In this document: piece by piece, positions 35,490 to 45,442 of the stretch
Layout of the letters: each line of letters opens with the position of its first letter
Position numbering within the stretch: the first letter of the stretch is position 1
NCBI RefSeq assembly: GCF_000383915.1
Contig: NZ_KB912942.1
Coordinates: 1,397,953-1,461,952, forward strand
DNA from: Amycolatopsis benzoatilytica AK 16/65
Lineage (GTDB): Bacteria; Actinomycetota; Actinomycetes; Mycobacteriales; Pseudonocardiaceae
Direction: 5' to 3'
Length of the DNA stretch: 64,000 nt
Notes under the pieces: generated by a model
Seen by the model: the letters and a program-made list of their open reading frames with translations, nothing else
Databases searched by the model: none
What the model was told of the DNA's origin: nothing
Translations under genes and position numbers: made by a program

Positions 35490-36481
35490 CGGTAGTGCAC
35501 CCGCCTTTCCACGACGCCGAACTGGATCGCGGCGAGCAGGATGCCGATCACCAGCAGCACGAGGCCCTGCGCGCTGGCGAGGCCGTAGTTGTTGTTCCCG
35601 TTTTCGAACGCGTTGTGGTAGATCGAGAACACCAGCGTGGTGGTGCTCCCGTTCGGCCCGCCGTCGGTCATCACCTGGACCTGGCCGAGCGCCTGCAACG
35701 CGGTGAGCGTGGTCGTGACGATGACGAAGAACACGCTGGGCGAGATCATCGGCAGCACGACGCTGAAGAAGTTCCGGAACCCGGTCGCCCCGTCGAGCCG
35801 GGCGGCCTCCAGCACCGACTCGTCGACGCCGGCCAGCCCGGACCCGATCACCAGCAGGTTGAACCCGCTGGCCACCCACACCGTCGCCCACGCCACGGTC
35901 AGCAGCGCCCACGGCGATTCGGTGGTCCATCCCGGAGAGTCCACTCCGAACAGTCCGAGCAGCCAGTTCACCGGCGACATGGACGGGTCGAGCATCAGCA
36001 GCCACACCACGCTCGCCGCCGACGCGGAGTAGGCGAACGGCAGCGTGAACAGCGTCCGGAACACCCGCATCCCGGGCAGCTTCTGCGCGATCGGCACCGC
36101 CAGCGCCATCGGCAGCAGGACGCCGACGACCACTACGAACAGCGTGAACAGCAGCGTGCGCAGCAACGTCGCGCCGAACTCCGGGGTGAACAGCTCGGCG
36201 AAGTTCGCGATGCCGACCGACCGCGACGGGTTGCCGTTGATGTCGGTGCCCCGAGTCGACAGGAAAACCGCCTGGAACAGGGGAAAGAACACGAACGTGC
36301 CGAGACCGGCGAGAGCGGGGACGCAGAACAGGACGCCCAGCAGGACCTCGCGCGGGCGGTATCGGCGGCGAGGGGGACGGCGGGGCGGTGCGGGCGCGGC
36401 GGATTCCGCCGGCCGTGCGGCAACAGTCGACACGGCCGTGGATCCTGGTTCGCCAGCACGAACATCATCGGTCTCCGGCAT
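35486..36481 (-). CDS. ugpA: ABC transporter permease, UgpA-like
   Basis: A 331-residue permease of the MalF/UgpA class. A Pro/Arg-rich cytoplasmic N-terminus (to about 50) precedes about six TM segments. The EAA loop is EAARLDGATGFRNFFSVVLPMI. The ATG at 36481 was chosen over a more upstream in-frame start, which would add a tail with no family resemblance. First gene of the ugpA-ugpE-ugpB order. No ATPase gene follows, as is common in actinobacteria where MsiK-type ATPases are shared. Confidence 0.82.
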   Translation of the reverse strand: MPETDDVRAGEPGSTAVSTVAARPAESAAPAPPRRPPRRRYRPREVLLGVLFCVPALAGLGTFVFFPLFQAVFLSTRGTDINGNPSRSVGIANFAELFTPEFGATLLRTLLFTLFVVVVGVLLPMALAVPIAQKLPGMRVFRTLFTLPFAYSASAASVVWLLMLDPSMSPVNWLLGLFGVDSPGWTTESPWALLTVAWATVWVASGFNLLVIGSGLAGVDESVLEAARLDGATGFRNFFSVVLPMISPSVFFVIVTTTLTALQALGQVQVMTDGGPNGSTTTLVFSIYHNAFENGNNNYGLASAQGLVLLVIGILLAAIQFGVVERRVHYR

Positions 36482-36622
36482 GGCGGAGATCTTGCCATCG
36501 AATAACGGATGAAATACACCATTGTCATCAGATGGCGACCATGTGTCGGAGCGTACGGGTGGTTTCCAGCGTTTTCCAGACCTCCCGCGGTCGGGCCGCG
36601 CGGTCTGGAATGGACGGACCGG

Positions 36623-36659
36623 CTGGTCTCGGTGCACCCCCACGAGGCACCGAGACCAG
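36623..36659 (-). terminator. Hairpin downstream of the MoaD-like gene
   Basis: Perfect 13-bp stem (CTGGTCTCGGTGC / GCACCGAGACCAG) with an 11-base loop, starting 20 bp beyond the MoaD-like stop. No U-tract. Confidence 0.7.
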
Positions 36660-36678
36660 CAGGTCTGCTGGAGGAGCG

Positions 36679-36980
36679 TCAGCCGCCGGCCATCGCGCCG
36701 ATGATCAGGAACGGTTCGGCGCCGGAGACCACCGGCGCGGGCAGCCCGGCATCCGGTTCAGTGTTCGACAGGTCCTCTTCACAGGCGAAAAATCGGACAA
36801 AAGCCCGGCGCTTGCCCGTGGTCGTGTCGCGGACGGTGCCGCGCAGCTGGGGATACGCGCGTTCGAGCGCGTCCAGCAGGGCGCGTTGCGTCGGCGGATC
36901 CTCGACCGGCAACCGCACCTCGCCGTCCACTTTGGCGAGCCGGCGCAGGTGCGTGGGCAGCTTGACGCGGACCACGGTCG

Positions 36981-36984
<4 letters not shown>
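36679..36984 (-). CDS. MoaD/ThiS-family ubiquitin-like protein
   Basis: A 101-residue beta-grasp protein ending in the double glycine (IIGAMAGG) needed for adenylation and thiocarboxylate formation in MoaD, ThiS and related sulfur carriers. Core features match: [13 protein letters not shown], then [23 protein letters not shown]. The ATG at 36984 overlaps the propeller gene stop (ATGA). No moaE, thiG, E1-like or JAB protease gene is nearby, so its partner is probably encoded elsewhere or the propeller protein itself. Confidence 0.88.
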
Positions 36985-38096
<1,112 letters not shown>

Positions 38097-38128
38097 GCCC
38101 GCTCCCTGCCTCCGGCCGCTGACCGAGT

Positions 38129-38920
38129 TCAACCTATCCCCGCCGGACGGGCATCGCTTCTCCATTCTTGCGCTCCCGCCGAGGCCAGCGGGGGCAGCGC
38201 GACCAGCACCGGAGGCGTCCAGTCGCGCGCGAGGTCCAGCCGGACGTCCTGGCGCAGCGGCGGCGCGCCTGGCCGGATCCGGACCGGGCGGGGCGCTCCG
38301 CCGACCGCCCGGACCGGAGGGAGGAGCTGGCTGCGCGGATCGCCGGACGGGAGGGCACAGGCCAGCAGCCGATAGGTGCCGGGCGGGACGTCGAGCAGGG
38401 TGAAGCGGTGCTCGTCGTCTAGCAGCGCGCCGCTGACCGGGATGCCCCGGGCGTGCGAAGCCGCGAAGAGGCCGACGTAGATCGCGGGACGGCGGAGCGC
38501 GGACTGGGCGGCCAGGGACAGCTCGGCGCGGCCGGTCAGCACGCCGCCGTGGCGGTCCGCGCCGGGTACCTGGACCGGGGCCGGCGGACAGTCGGCGAGC
38601 AGGTCGGGAAGCCGGCGGAACCGGTGCGGGGTGACCCCGACCGCGGCGGTGAACCGGGTGGTGAAGGTGCCCGGGGCGGAGAAGCCGACCTCGTGGCAGA
38701 TGTCGATGACCTTTTCCCCGGTGTCCAGCAGGAGTTCCTTGGCCAGGTGGAACCGCTGGGCGGCGAGGAACTTCCCCGGCGGCAGGCCGACTTGCCGTTC
38801 GAACGCCCGGGCCAGGTGGAACGGGCTGTACGCGACGTGGTCGGCCACGTCCTCCAGGGTGATCGGCCGGGAGCGCTCGGCGGTGAGGAACCGCACCGCT
38901 TCCAGCACCGAGTCCCGCAT
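38129..38920 (-). CDS. AraC-family transcriptional regulator
   Basis: A 263-residue regulator with an N-terminal AraC/XylS DNA-binding domain (about 1-105): [25 protein letters not shown] and [25 protein letters not shown] are the two helix-turn-helix units. The C-terminal part (about 125-263) has no family I recognise: it contains [36 protein letters not shown] and a Pro-rich end, perhaps a small ligand domain. It precedes the propeller and MoaD-like genes by 32 bp on the same strand, so it probably heads and controls that operon. Confidence 0.85.
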   Translation of the reverse strand: MRDSVLEAVRFLTAERSRPITLEDVADHVAYSPFHLARAFERQVGLPPGKFLAAQRFHLAKELLLDTGEKVIDICHEVGFSAPGTFTTRFTAAVGVTPHRFRRLPDLLADCPPAPVQVPGADRHGGVLTGRAELSLAAQSALRRPAIYVGLFAASHARGIPVSGALLDDEHRFTLLDVPPGTYRLLACALPSGDPRSQLLPPVRAVGGAPRPVRIRPGAPPLRQDVRLDLARDWTPPVLVALPPLASAGAQEWRSDARPAGIG

Positions 38921-38983
38921 GTCCGCACCTCCCTCCGGATGTGCCGACCATGGTAGGCGGGGGCACCGACAATTCCGGGCGGC

Positions 38984-40849
38984 TCAGCGGTCCGCCCGGA
39001 AGATCGGCGCGAAGAACGCGGCCAGTTCGGCGGTCGCGCTGAGCGGCAGGACGTCGGCGACGTACTGGTCCGGCCGGACCACCACGACGGCACCGTCTTC
39101 GGAAATGCCACGGGCGGCGAAGATGTCGGTGCCCGCGTATACCTTTTCGTAGTCGATCAGCCCGAACGGCCCGGTGCGCGGGAGAAACACGGCGGGCACC
39201 TCGGCCAGGTCGATTTCCTCGTACGGCTGCGGGTAGATCACCTTGACGTCGAACCAGGCGTCGAGGTCGAGGTCCGGCGGCGTGTGCGCGACGACCGGCG
39301 AATCCGGCGCCTGGCCGAGCCAGTCCGCGAACGCGGCGGTCACCGCGTGGTCCGCCGGGGCGAAGACATAGATGCGCCAGCGCCCGTCGGCCTGCGCGTG
39401 GTGTCCCAGGTGGACCGGGTTCGCGTCGCACACCCGGACTACCGGGGCCGAGGCGAAGCGTTTGCCGATCGGAAAACCGGTCGCCAGATGCTGGTGATCC
39501 GGCGCGGCGATCAGCGGCGACTGCTGGTACCGCGTCAGGAAACCGGCCGGGAACTCGAAGGTCTTGACGTAGAACTCCTCCAGCTCCGCGGGGTCGGCCC
39601 GCTCGTCCGGCCGGGCCGCCATGAGCGCCGACCATTCCTTGTCGAACTCGATCAGGTTCTTCGCGATCAGCTGGCGTTCCGCGGAGTACGTGGCGAGCAG
39701 CGAAGCCGGGCCGCGGCCGTCCAGGACGTGCCCCAGTTTCCAGCCGAGGTTGAAGCCGTCCTGCATCGAGACGTTCATGCCCTGACCGGCTTTCGCGCTG
39801 TGCGTGTGGCAGGCGTCGCCGGTGATGAAGACGCGGGGTACCCGGTCTTCGCCGGCGGGCACGTCGTCGAACTTGTCGGTGAGCCGATGGCCCACCTCGT
39901 ACACGCTGTGCCACGCCACTTCCTTCACATCCAGCGAGTAGGGCCGCATGATCGCGTTGGCGCGCGCGATGATCTGCTCGATCGTGGTCTTGCGGACCGC
40001 ACCGTGGTCGTCTGGCGAGACTTCGCCCAGGTCCACGTACATCCGGAACAGGGAGCCGCCCTCGCGGGGGATCAGCAGGATGTTGCCGCCGTCGTGCGAC
40101 TGGATCGCGCATTTCGTGCGGATGTCCGGGAAATCGGTCACGGCGAGGACGTCCATCACGCCCCAGGCGTGCAATGCCTGGTCGCCGACCAGTTCCCGGC
40201 CGATCGCCTCGCGCACCGCACTGCGGGCCCCGTCGCAGCCGACGACGTACTTGGCGTGGACGATCCGTTCTTCGCCGGTGCGCGGGCCGGCGGTGTGCCG
40301 CAGCGTGACGGCGACCGGGTGCTCGTCGCCTTCGGCGACGGACAGGGAGACGAACTCCAGCCCGAAATCGGGCTTCATCCGGCTGGGCGAATTCGCCATG
40401 TACTCGGCGAAGTAGTCCTGCACGCGGGCCTGGTTCACGATCAGGTGCGGGAACTCGCTGATCCCGGTCGGGTCGTCCGGCACCCGCGAGGAGCGCGCGA
40501 TGCGCTCCGGGTCGGCTGGATCCGGCTTCCAGAACGACATCGTGGTGATCCGGTACGCCTCTTCGACAATCCGGCCGGCGAACCCGAACGCTTGAAAGGT
40601 TTCGACGCTGCGCGCCTGGATCCCGTCGGCCTGCCCGACCTCGAGCCGTCCGCCGCGGCGTTCCACGATCCGCGTCGTGACGTCCGGGAACCGCGACAGC
40701 TGCGCGGCGGTGATCATGCCCGCCGGGCCGGTTCCCACGATCAGCACGTCGACCTCGTCCGGCAGGTCCGCCGGCCGGGCGAGGCCGGTTCCGGCGGCGG
40801 GCAGAACGCGCGGTTCGCCAGAAACGTAGCCGTGATGGTGGAACTGCAT
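38984..40849 (-). CDS. FAD-dependent phenol/hydroxybenzoate-type monooxygenase
   Basis: A 621-residue flavoprotein of the phenol 2-monooxygenase/3-hydroxybenzoate 4-monooxygenase (MobA-like) group. [15 protein letters not shown] is a family N-terminus. The FAD GxGxxG lies at 39-44 (GTGPAGM), the [10 protein letters not shown] element near residue 215, and the second FAD motif [19 protein letters not shown] near residue 335. A C-terminal thioredoxin-like domain (about 450-615) completes the fold. The reaction uses NADPH and O2 to hydroxylate an aromatic ring. The ATG at 40849 follows GAGGAGACC. It is divergent from an IclR regulator with an operator between them. Confidence 0.88.
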   Translation of the reverse strand: MQFHHHGYVSGEPRVLPAAGTGLARPADLPDEVDVLIVGTGPAGMITAAQLSRFPDVTTRIVERRGGRLEVGQADGIQARSVETFQAFGFAGRIVEEAYRITTMSFWKPDPADPERIARSSRVPDDPTGISEFPHLIVNQARVQDYFAEYMANSPSRMKPDFGLEFVSLSVAEGDEHPVAVTLRHTAGPRTGEERIVHAKYVVGCDGARSAVREAIGRELVGDQALHAWGVMDVLAVTDFPDIRTKCAIQSHDGGNILLIPREGGSLFRMYVDLGEVSPDDHGAVRKTTIEQIIARANAIMRPYSLDVKEVAWHSVYEVGHRLTDKFDDVPAGEDRVPRVFITGDACHTHSAKAGQGMNVSMQDGFNLGWKLGHVLDGRGPASLLATYSAERQLIAKNLIEFDKEWSALMAARPDERADPAELEEFYVKTFEFPAGFLTRYQQSPLIAAPDHQHLATGFPIGKRFASAPVVRVCDANPVHLGHHAQADGRWRIYVFAPADHAVTAAFADWLGQAPDSPVVAHTPPDLDLDAWFDVKVIYPQPYEEIDLAEVPAVFLPRTGPFGLIDYEKVYAGTDIFAARGISEDGAVVVVRPDQYVADVLPLSATAELAAFFAPIFRADR

Positions 40850-40883
40850 CGGTCTCCTCACCTCGCTGTGAACAGCCACTCGT

Positions 40884-40914
40884 TCGATAATTGAACGAGC
40901 TATTCAATTATCGA
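40884..40914. promoter_or_regulatory. IclR-type operator between monooxygenase and regulator
   Basis: Perfect 12-bp inverted repeat, TCGATAATTGAA and TTCAATTATCGA, with a 7-bp spacer (CGAGCTA). The 31 bp lie between the divergent starts at 40849 and 40976. A plus-strand TAGAGT (-10) is at 40928-40933, so the regulator is probably autoregulated from this site. Confidence 0.8.
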
Positions 40915-40975
40915 GTGAGCTGATGCTAGAGTGGGCTGCTTCACCGCACAAGACCCCGCACGGGAAGGACCAGGC

Positions 40976-41635
40976 GTGACGGAAGCCAAGCAAGCGGCCG
41001 GGTCGCAGACGTTGTCGCGCGGCCTCACCGCGCTGGAAATCCTCGCCGAGGCGGAACAGCCGTTGTCGATCGGTGAGCTGGCGACGCGGCTCGGCCTGCA
41101 CCGGTCTGTCGCGTACCGGATCGTGCGCACGCTGGAGGACCACGGGCTGGTGGTGCGGAACGGAAGCGGCGAGCTGGAGCTCGGCGCTCGGCTGGCGGCG
41201 TTGGCGCGCAACGTATCCCGCGATTTGCAGTCGACTGCGCTGCCGGAGCTGACGGTGCTGGCGAACGAGCTCGGCATGACCGCGTTCCTCGCGACGCTCG
41301 ACGGCGAGGATTCGGTGGTCACGCTTGCCAGCGTCGAACCGCGGCACGCGACCGCCGCGGTGGCGCGGCGGCCGGGCAGCCGGCATCCGATCACCGACGG
41401 CGCGCCCGGGCGGGCGATCAGGCAGCAGCTGCGCGGCGGGAACGCGCCGTACGAAACGAGTCACGACGAGGTGATTCCTGGCTTGTCGTCGATCGCCGTT
41501 CCGCTGTCGGTGCCTGGGCAGCATCCGGCGGCGCTGGCGGTGGTGTACCTGACCGGTCCGGCGGACGTCGCGGCGATCGGGGAGCGGCTGGCGGAAGCGG
41601 CGCGGGTGATCCTGGCCGAGTTGAGTCCGGTGTAG
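40976..41635 (+). CDS. IclR-family transcriptional regulator
   Basis: A 219-residue regulator. The winged helix-turn-helix is at about 12-75 (SRGLTALEILAEAEQPLSIGELATRLGLHRSVAYRIVRTLEDHGLV, positions only in part). The C-terminal IclR effector domain (about 90-215) is somewhat shorter than usual. The GTG at 40976 follows GGGAAGGACC. The gene faces the aromatic monooxygenase across a strong operator, so it probably senses the monooxygenase substrate or product. Confidence 0.86.
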   Translation: MTEAKQAAGSQTLSRGLTALEILAEAEQPLSIGELATRLGLHRSVAYRIVRTLEDHGLVVRNGSGELELGARLAALARNVSRDLQSTALPELTVLANELGMTAFLATLDGEDSVVTLASVEPRHATAAVARRPGSRHPITDGAPGRAIRQQLRGGNAPYETSHDEVIPGLSSIAVPLSVPGQHPAALAVVYLTGPADVAAIGERLAEAARVILAELSPV

Positions 41636-41697
41636 ACAGTCCCGGGGCCGGGAAAATCGTTCGACGTGCCCGCGGCCGGCTGCGATCGTGGGCGACT

Positions 41698-42642
41698 ATG
41701 ACCAACGACGATCTGCTGACCGCCGCGGACGTGCAGCTCATGCAAGTCTTGGCGCAGCGGGTGACAGCGGAGCGGCCGGAGCTGATCAACAGCGACGCGT
41801 CGTACGGGGAACTGGCCTGGAACTGGGGTCGCGCGCACGCCGGGCAAGGGGCCAGCTGGCGACGGCGGCTGTGGTTCGCCGGCCCCGATCTGGTGGCATG
41901 GGGCTGGGCGCAGCTGCCGCGGAGCGTGCGGCGCAGCGACGGGTCGGTCAAAGACATCACTGGGGCCTATCTGGCGCTGCAGGTTCACCACGACCACGCC
42001 GCGTTGGTGGACGAGGTGATCGAGTGGTTCGACGGCGTCGCGGACGGGCTCGAGCGCACCGTCCTGCCCGGCGCGGCGGACGAGTTCGGGTTGCGGCGGT
42101 GGACCGCGCACGGCTATTCGCCGGACCCGGAAGGTCTGGGCGACAACGGGTTCTGGACGATGCTGAACGAGCGCGACCTGGTGTCGGTGGAAACGCCGGC
42201 GTTGCCGGACGGCTATCGTTTCCGCACCGCGGACGAGGCCGGCCCGGACGCGGCGGTGCAGGCGCACCTGGCCGCCTGGGGCGTGGTCGCGTACTCGCGC
42301 GAAAGCTACGAGGGGCTCCGCGCGACGCCTCCGTACCGCGGCGACCTGCACATCCTGGTCGAGGCACCGGACGGGACGATGGCCGCGTCCACGATCATGT
42401 GGCTGGACGAAGTGAACAAGACGGTCGAATTCGAGCCGGTCGGCACCCATCCGGACCATCGGCGCCTCGGCCTGGGGCGGGCAATGCTGCTGCACGGCAT
42501 GGGCCGGGCGCGGGCCGCGGGCGCGACCCACGCGACGGTCGCTTGCCTTGGCGCGCCCGGAGATCCGCGAGCGAAGGGGCTGTACCACGGCCTCGGGTTC
42601 CGGGAGATCTGCCGGGACCTGCCGATGATCAAGCACGCCTGA
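41698..42642 (+). CDS. GNAT-family N-acetyltransferase
   Basis: A 314-residue acetyltransferase, long for a GNAT. The C-terminal half holds the acetyl-CoA binding motif A (FEPVGTHPDHRRLGLGRAML near 240-262) and ends in YHGLGFREICRDLPMI, a motif B type end. The N-terminal half (about 5-150) is probably a degenerate second GNAT domain, as in mycothiol synthase-like proteins. The start ATG is at 41698. Ends in a hairpin. Substrate unknown. Confidence 0.82.
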   Translation: MTNDDLLTAADVQLMQVLAQRVTAERPELINSDASYGELAWNWGRAHAGQGASWRRRLWFAGPDLVAWGWAQLPRSVRRSDGSVKDITGAYLALQVHHDHAALVDEVIEWFDGVADGLERTVLPGAADEFGLRRWTAHGYSPDPEGLGDNGFWTMLNERDLVSVETPALPDGYRFRTADEAGPDAAVQAHLAAWGVVAYSRESYEGLRATPPYRGDLHILVEAPDGTMAASTIMWLDEVNKTVEFEPVGTHPDHRRLGLGRAMLLHGMGRARAAGATHATVACLGAPGDPRAKGLYHGLGFREICRDLPMIKHA

Positions 42643-42650
42643 GGCACCGA

Positions 42651-42679
42651 CCGCCGGGACGGAATTCGCGTTCCGGCGG
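42651..42679 (+). terminator. Terminator hairpin after the GNAT gene
   Basis: Stem CCGCCGG / CCGGCGG extended by imperfect pairs, 9 bp beyond the stop codon. No U-tract. Confidence 0.55.
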
Positions 42680-42805
42680 CCGTGGGCAGCGGGCAGCGGG
42701 GTCAGCCGTTCCCGCGACGAGCTCTGGTCATGTCTTGGCCGCCCTCTGCCGAACTCCTCAAGGCGGATTTTCGCTTACGCTGGGAGGGACGACGGGAGGA
42801 CCGCT

Positions 42806-43090
42806 GTGTGCGCACCTGGGCCGGAGATCCGCGGCATCCGGATCGAACTGCTGACCGCGCCGGGCTGCCCGAACGCCGCGGCAGCACGCGCCCTCGTGGT
42901 GGACTGCCTGGCGGAGAGCGGGGTCGACAGGGCGCTGGTGGAACGGATCGGCAGATATCGCTCGCCGACCGTCCTGGTCGACGGCGTCGACGTGATGGGC
43001 GCGGCGGACCCGGCGGCCGGTGACGCGTGCCGACTGGACGTGCCGACCCGCAGCCGGATACTGGCCGCGCTCGCTGCTCCGCGGGGGTAA
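42806..43090 (+). CDS. Small thioredoxin-fold protein with CPNA motif
   Basis: A 94-residue protein with a beta-strand then CPN-type turn (IELLTAPGCPNAAAARALV near residues 13-31), followed by RYRSPTVLVDGVDVMG, where the SPT/VLVDG strand is typical of thioredoxin-fold proteins. A second Cys (DACRLD) lies near residue 74. Similar small proteins are sometimes labelled alkylmercury-lyase-like, but the active-site pattern here is not that of MerB. A redox or thiol role is possible. The GTG start at 42806 has GGGAGGA upstream. Confidence 0.68.
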   Translation: MCAPGPEIRGIRIELLTAPGCPNAAAARALVVDCLAESGVDRALVERIGRYRSPTVLVDGVDVMGAADPAAGDACRLDVPTRSRILAALAAPRG

Positions 43091-43103
43091 CCGCAGGGGC
43101 CCG

Positions 43104-43246
43104 CATTCCTGCTTAGAGAAGTAGCCCTGCGCGCAGCCCCACTCGTGCTGGAGCTCGCCGGACGTCTTGCCGCGGCCGCGACCGCCGGGATCGCGGTACC
43201 CCTGGTACTCCTTGCGGCGCGGGTGGAACCTCCCCGTGGCCAGCGC
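43104..43246 (-). pseudogene. Orphan coding-like fragment (possible gene remnant)
   Basis: A minus-strand stretch translates as KEYQGYRDPGGRGRGKTSGE followed by LQHEWGCAQGYFSKQEC, with strongly GC-biased third codon positions. No start, ribosome binding site or downstream stop is near: the frame runs into the thioredoxin-like gene. A palindromic repeat (copy 7) begins immediately at its 5' side. I cannot name the family. It may be the 3' remnant of a gene, or chance. Confidence 0.35.
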
Positions 43247-43254
43247 GTGTCTGT

Positions 43255-43305
43255 CCGTGAAGGGCCCCTTGAGGGAATCCAAGTCCCTGAAGGGGCCCCT
43301 CACGG
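43255..43305. repeat. 51-bp palindromic repeat, copy 7
   Basis: CCGTGAAGGGCCCCTTGAGG at left and TGAAGGGGCCCCTCACGG at right, centre GGAATCCAAGTCC. It lies 164 bp after the thioredoxin-like stop and 126 bp before the AlkD-like start. Confidence 0.92.
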
Positions 43306-43431
43306 ACAAGACCAGCGGACTGTCCGGCGCACATCACCTGAGACCAGCTTTTGGGCGCTCCGCACTTTGTGTCCGTTACCGCGTCGGGTTCCCGTACCCT
43401 CGGTCCCGACCGCGCCGAACTGGAGGTTTCC

Positions 43432-44112
43432 GTGCCCGCCCCGCTCGCCTCGCCGGACGTCGCCGCTGTCCTCGCCCAGCTCAGCGAGCTGGCGGACCCC
43501 CGGATCCGCGCCGTCAACGAGAACCATGGCGACGACCACAGCGTCCACCTCGGCAAGCTTCGCGAGCTCGCCAAGGAGCTCAAAGCGCAGCCGGAGCTCG
43601 CCCGCGAACTTTGGCGCACCGGCGGTTCCGACGCCCGCCTGCTCGCGCTGCTCGTCGGCCGGCCGAAGCAGTACGACCGAGACGAGCTCGACGCGATGCT
43701 GCGCGACGCCGGCCGGCCGAAGGTCCAGGACTGGCTGGTCAACTACCTCGTCAAGAAGACCCGCTACGCCGAGGAGCTGCGCACAGCCTGGCTGGCCGAC
43801 CCGGACCCGGTGGTGGCCAGTGCCGGATGGGCGCTGACCGTCGAGCGCGTCGCCAAGAACCCGGACGGGCTTGACCTTCCCGGGCTGCTCGACGTGATCG
43901 AGGCCGACCTGAAGGGCGCTCCGGAGCGGCTGCAGTGGGCGATGAACCACTGCCTCGCCCAGATCGGCATCGAGCACCCCGGCCTGCGCGACCGCGCGAT
44001 CGCGATCGGGGAGCGGCTCGAAGTCCTCAAGGACTACCCGACGCCGCCGAACTGCACGTCGCCGTACGCGCCGGTCTGGATCACCGAGGTCGTGCGCCGC
44101 CGGCAGGTTTGA
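43432..44112 (+). CDS. AlkD-like DNA alkylation repair protein
   Basis: A 226-residue HEAT-repeat protein of the AlkD/AlkC type. These glycosylases excise alkylated bases such as N3-alkyladenine without base flipping. Tandem helices follow the family plan: LSELADPRIRAVNENHGDDHSVHLGKLRELAKELK at the start, then VQDWLVNYLVKKTRYAEELRTAWLADPDPVVASAGWAL, with the Trp/Asp-containing segment that would hold catalytic residues. The GTG at 43432 has GGAGGT upstream. An upstream start in the same frame lacks support. The 3' end overlaps the convergent methyltransferase by 32 bases. Confidence 0.82.
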   Translation: MPAPLASPDVAAVLAQLSELADPRIRAVNENHGDDHSVHLGKLRELAKELKAQPELARELWRTGGSDARLLALLVGRPKQYDRDELDAMLRDAGRPKVQDWLVNYLVKKTRYAEELRTAWLADPDPVVASAGWALTVERVAKNPDGLDLPGLLDVIEADLKGAPERLQWAMNHCLAQIGIEHPGLRDRAIAIGERLEVLKDYPTPPNCTSPYAPVWITEVVRRRQV

Positions 44113-44872
44113 CGAACACGCCGACGAACACCATGCTCGCGGCGAGGAACGGTCCGGCGGACAAGTCGGCCAGCCATTGTTCCCCTTCGGCGGGGTCCAG
44201 CTGACCGGCCCGGATCCCGCGTTCGGTGTTGCGGCTCAGGCCCAGAATCTTGTCCGCCGACGCGAAATCCCGGAAAACCGGCGCGGCGACCGTAACATCG
44301 CGCACCTCGAAACCGGCGGAGAGCGCCAGCCGCGGCAATTCCCGGCCGACCGTCGGGTTCCGCACCATGGTCGAGCAGACGAACCGGTTGAAGGCGCGGT
44401 TGGCCGAACGCGAGCCGGGATCCACCACCAGACTGTCCCAGTCCGGTTCGGCGGCGCAGATCAGCCCGCCCGGGCGCAACACGCGGTACAGCTCCGCGAA
44501 GACCGCGGACGGATCGGCGACATGCTGCACCATCCGGTCCGCCCGAGCGCGGTCCACGCTGGAACCAGCCAACGGCACCGCGTGGGCATCGCCCCGCCGA
44601 ACCTCGGTCCGCGGCAGGTCCGCGACCCGCCGCCCCGCCTCGGCGACCATGGCAGGCTCGACGTCGATGCCGAGGACCGAACCGGTCGGGGCCACCGCGT
44701 CCGCCATGGCAGGCAGGTCGGTGCCGGGACCGCAGCCCAGGTCGAGCACCGTCAAGCCGGGCCGCAACTCCAGCGCGGCCAGTACCTGCCGCTTGTAATC
44801 GCGGCCGGCCTCCGCCACCCGGGCGTAGTAGTCGATTTTGCCCGGTCCGGGCACCCCGAAAGTCTCGGCCAT
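44081..44872 (-). CDS. Class I SAM-dependent methyltransferase
   Basis: A 263-residue Rossmann methyltransferase. SAM motif I is VLDLGCGPGTDLP near residue 45, motif II LGIDVEPAMVAEA, and the post-motif II Asp is in RRGDAHAVPL. LRPGGLICAAEPDWDSLVVDPG is like UbiE/menaquinone-type enzymes. The ATG at 44872 gives normal length. The upstream open frame is Arg/Pro-rich shadow. Convergent and overlapping with the AlkD-like gene by 32 bases. Substrate unknown. Confidence 0.82.
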   Translation of the reverse strand: MAETFGVPGPGKIDYYARVAEAGRDYKRQVLAALELRPGLTVLDLGCGPGTDLPAMADAVAPTGSVLGIDVEPAMVAEAGRRVADLPRTEVRRGDAHAVPLAGSSVDRARADRMVQHVADPSAVFAELYRVLRPGGLICAAEPDWDSLVVDPGSRSANRAFNRFVCSTMVRNPTVGRELPRLALSAGFEVRDVTVAAPVFRDFASADKILGLSRNTERGIRAGQLDPAEGEQWLADLSAGPFLAASMVFVGVFVKPAGGARPR

Positions 44873-45442
44873 GGCATCGAGTGAAGCACAGCTCCGGGTG
44901 TGCGGCGGGCTAGTTCCGCGCGGCCGCCTTGGACGGCGAGTCCGCTGAGGAAGGTCGGGCCAACGGGAGCGCGCGTTTCGCCGGTTGGCCTGGCGTGCGC
45001 CCTCGCCTCGGCTCGCGGTGGCGAGGATCCGACGCCGCGGCCAGGCTCCCACCGGAACGGCAGGGCCTCGCGGCCACGCTGCTGCCAGGCACGGTTCGGG
45101 CGGGGCACGGCTGGGCAGGGCCACGCGCATCGTCCGGCGGTGGTTCCACAGCGGACCTGGGCGAAGGACGCGACGCATTTTCATCTTGCCGTTCCGCCGA
45201 AACTATTTCCTCGCCGGAGACCGGTTATTTACGCACGCCCTCGGGTGGTTGCGGATCGATCGGCAAAACCGGTGCGCTTCCCGTCGATAGTCACTTTTTG
45301 GCTGGCCGCCGTCCCCCTATCCAGTGATTCCGGCCCGGGAAACTCCCCGGAGCGGGGGAAGGCGGGGTACGAATTCCTTGACCGGTGTCGATGAACTTCG
45401 GGCAGCAGTCCGGCAATTCCGTCCATCCCCATGGGAGCTTCT
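44873..45442. other. Gene-free region upstream of the surface protein
   Basis: About 570 bp between the divergent methyltransferase and the surface protein gene. The first half is Gly/Arg-coding-like GC-rich sequence without a credible gene; the second half (45180-45320) has more A/T and probably holds the surface-protein promoter, but no clear -35/-10 pair could be fixed. Confidence 0.45.

Noticed and set aside
42806..43090. Considered naming the small CPNA protein as alkylmercury lyase MerB.
   Set aside because: It is half the MerB length and lacks the active-site Cys/Asp pattern. Only a thioredoxin-like fold is supported.
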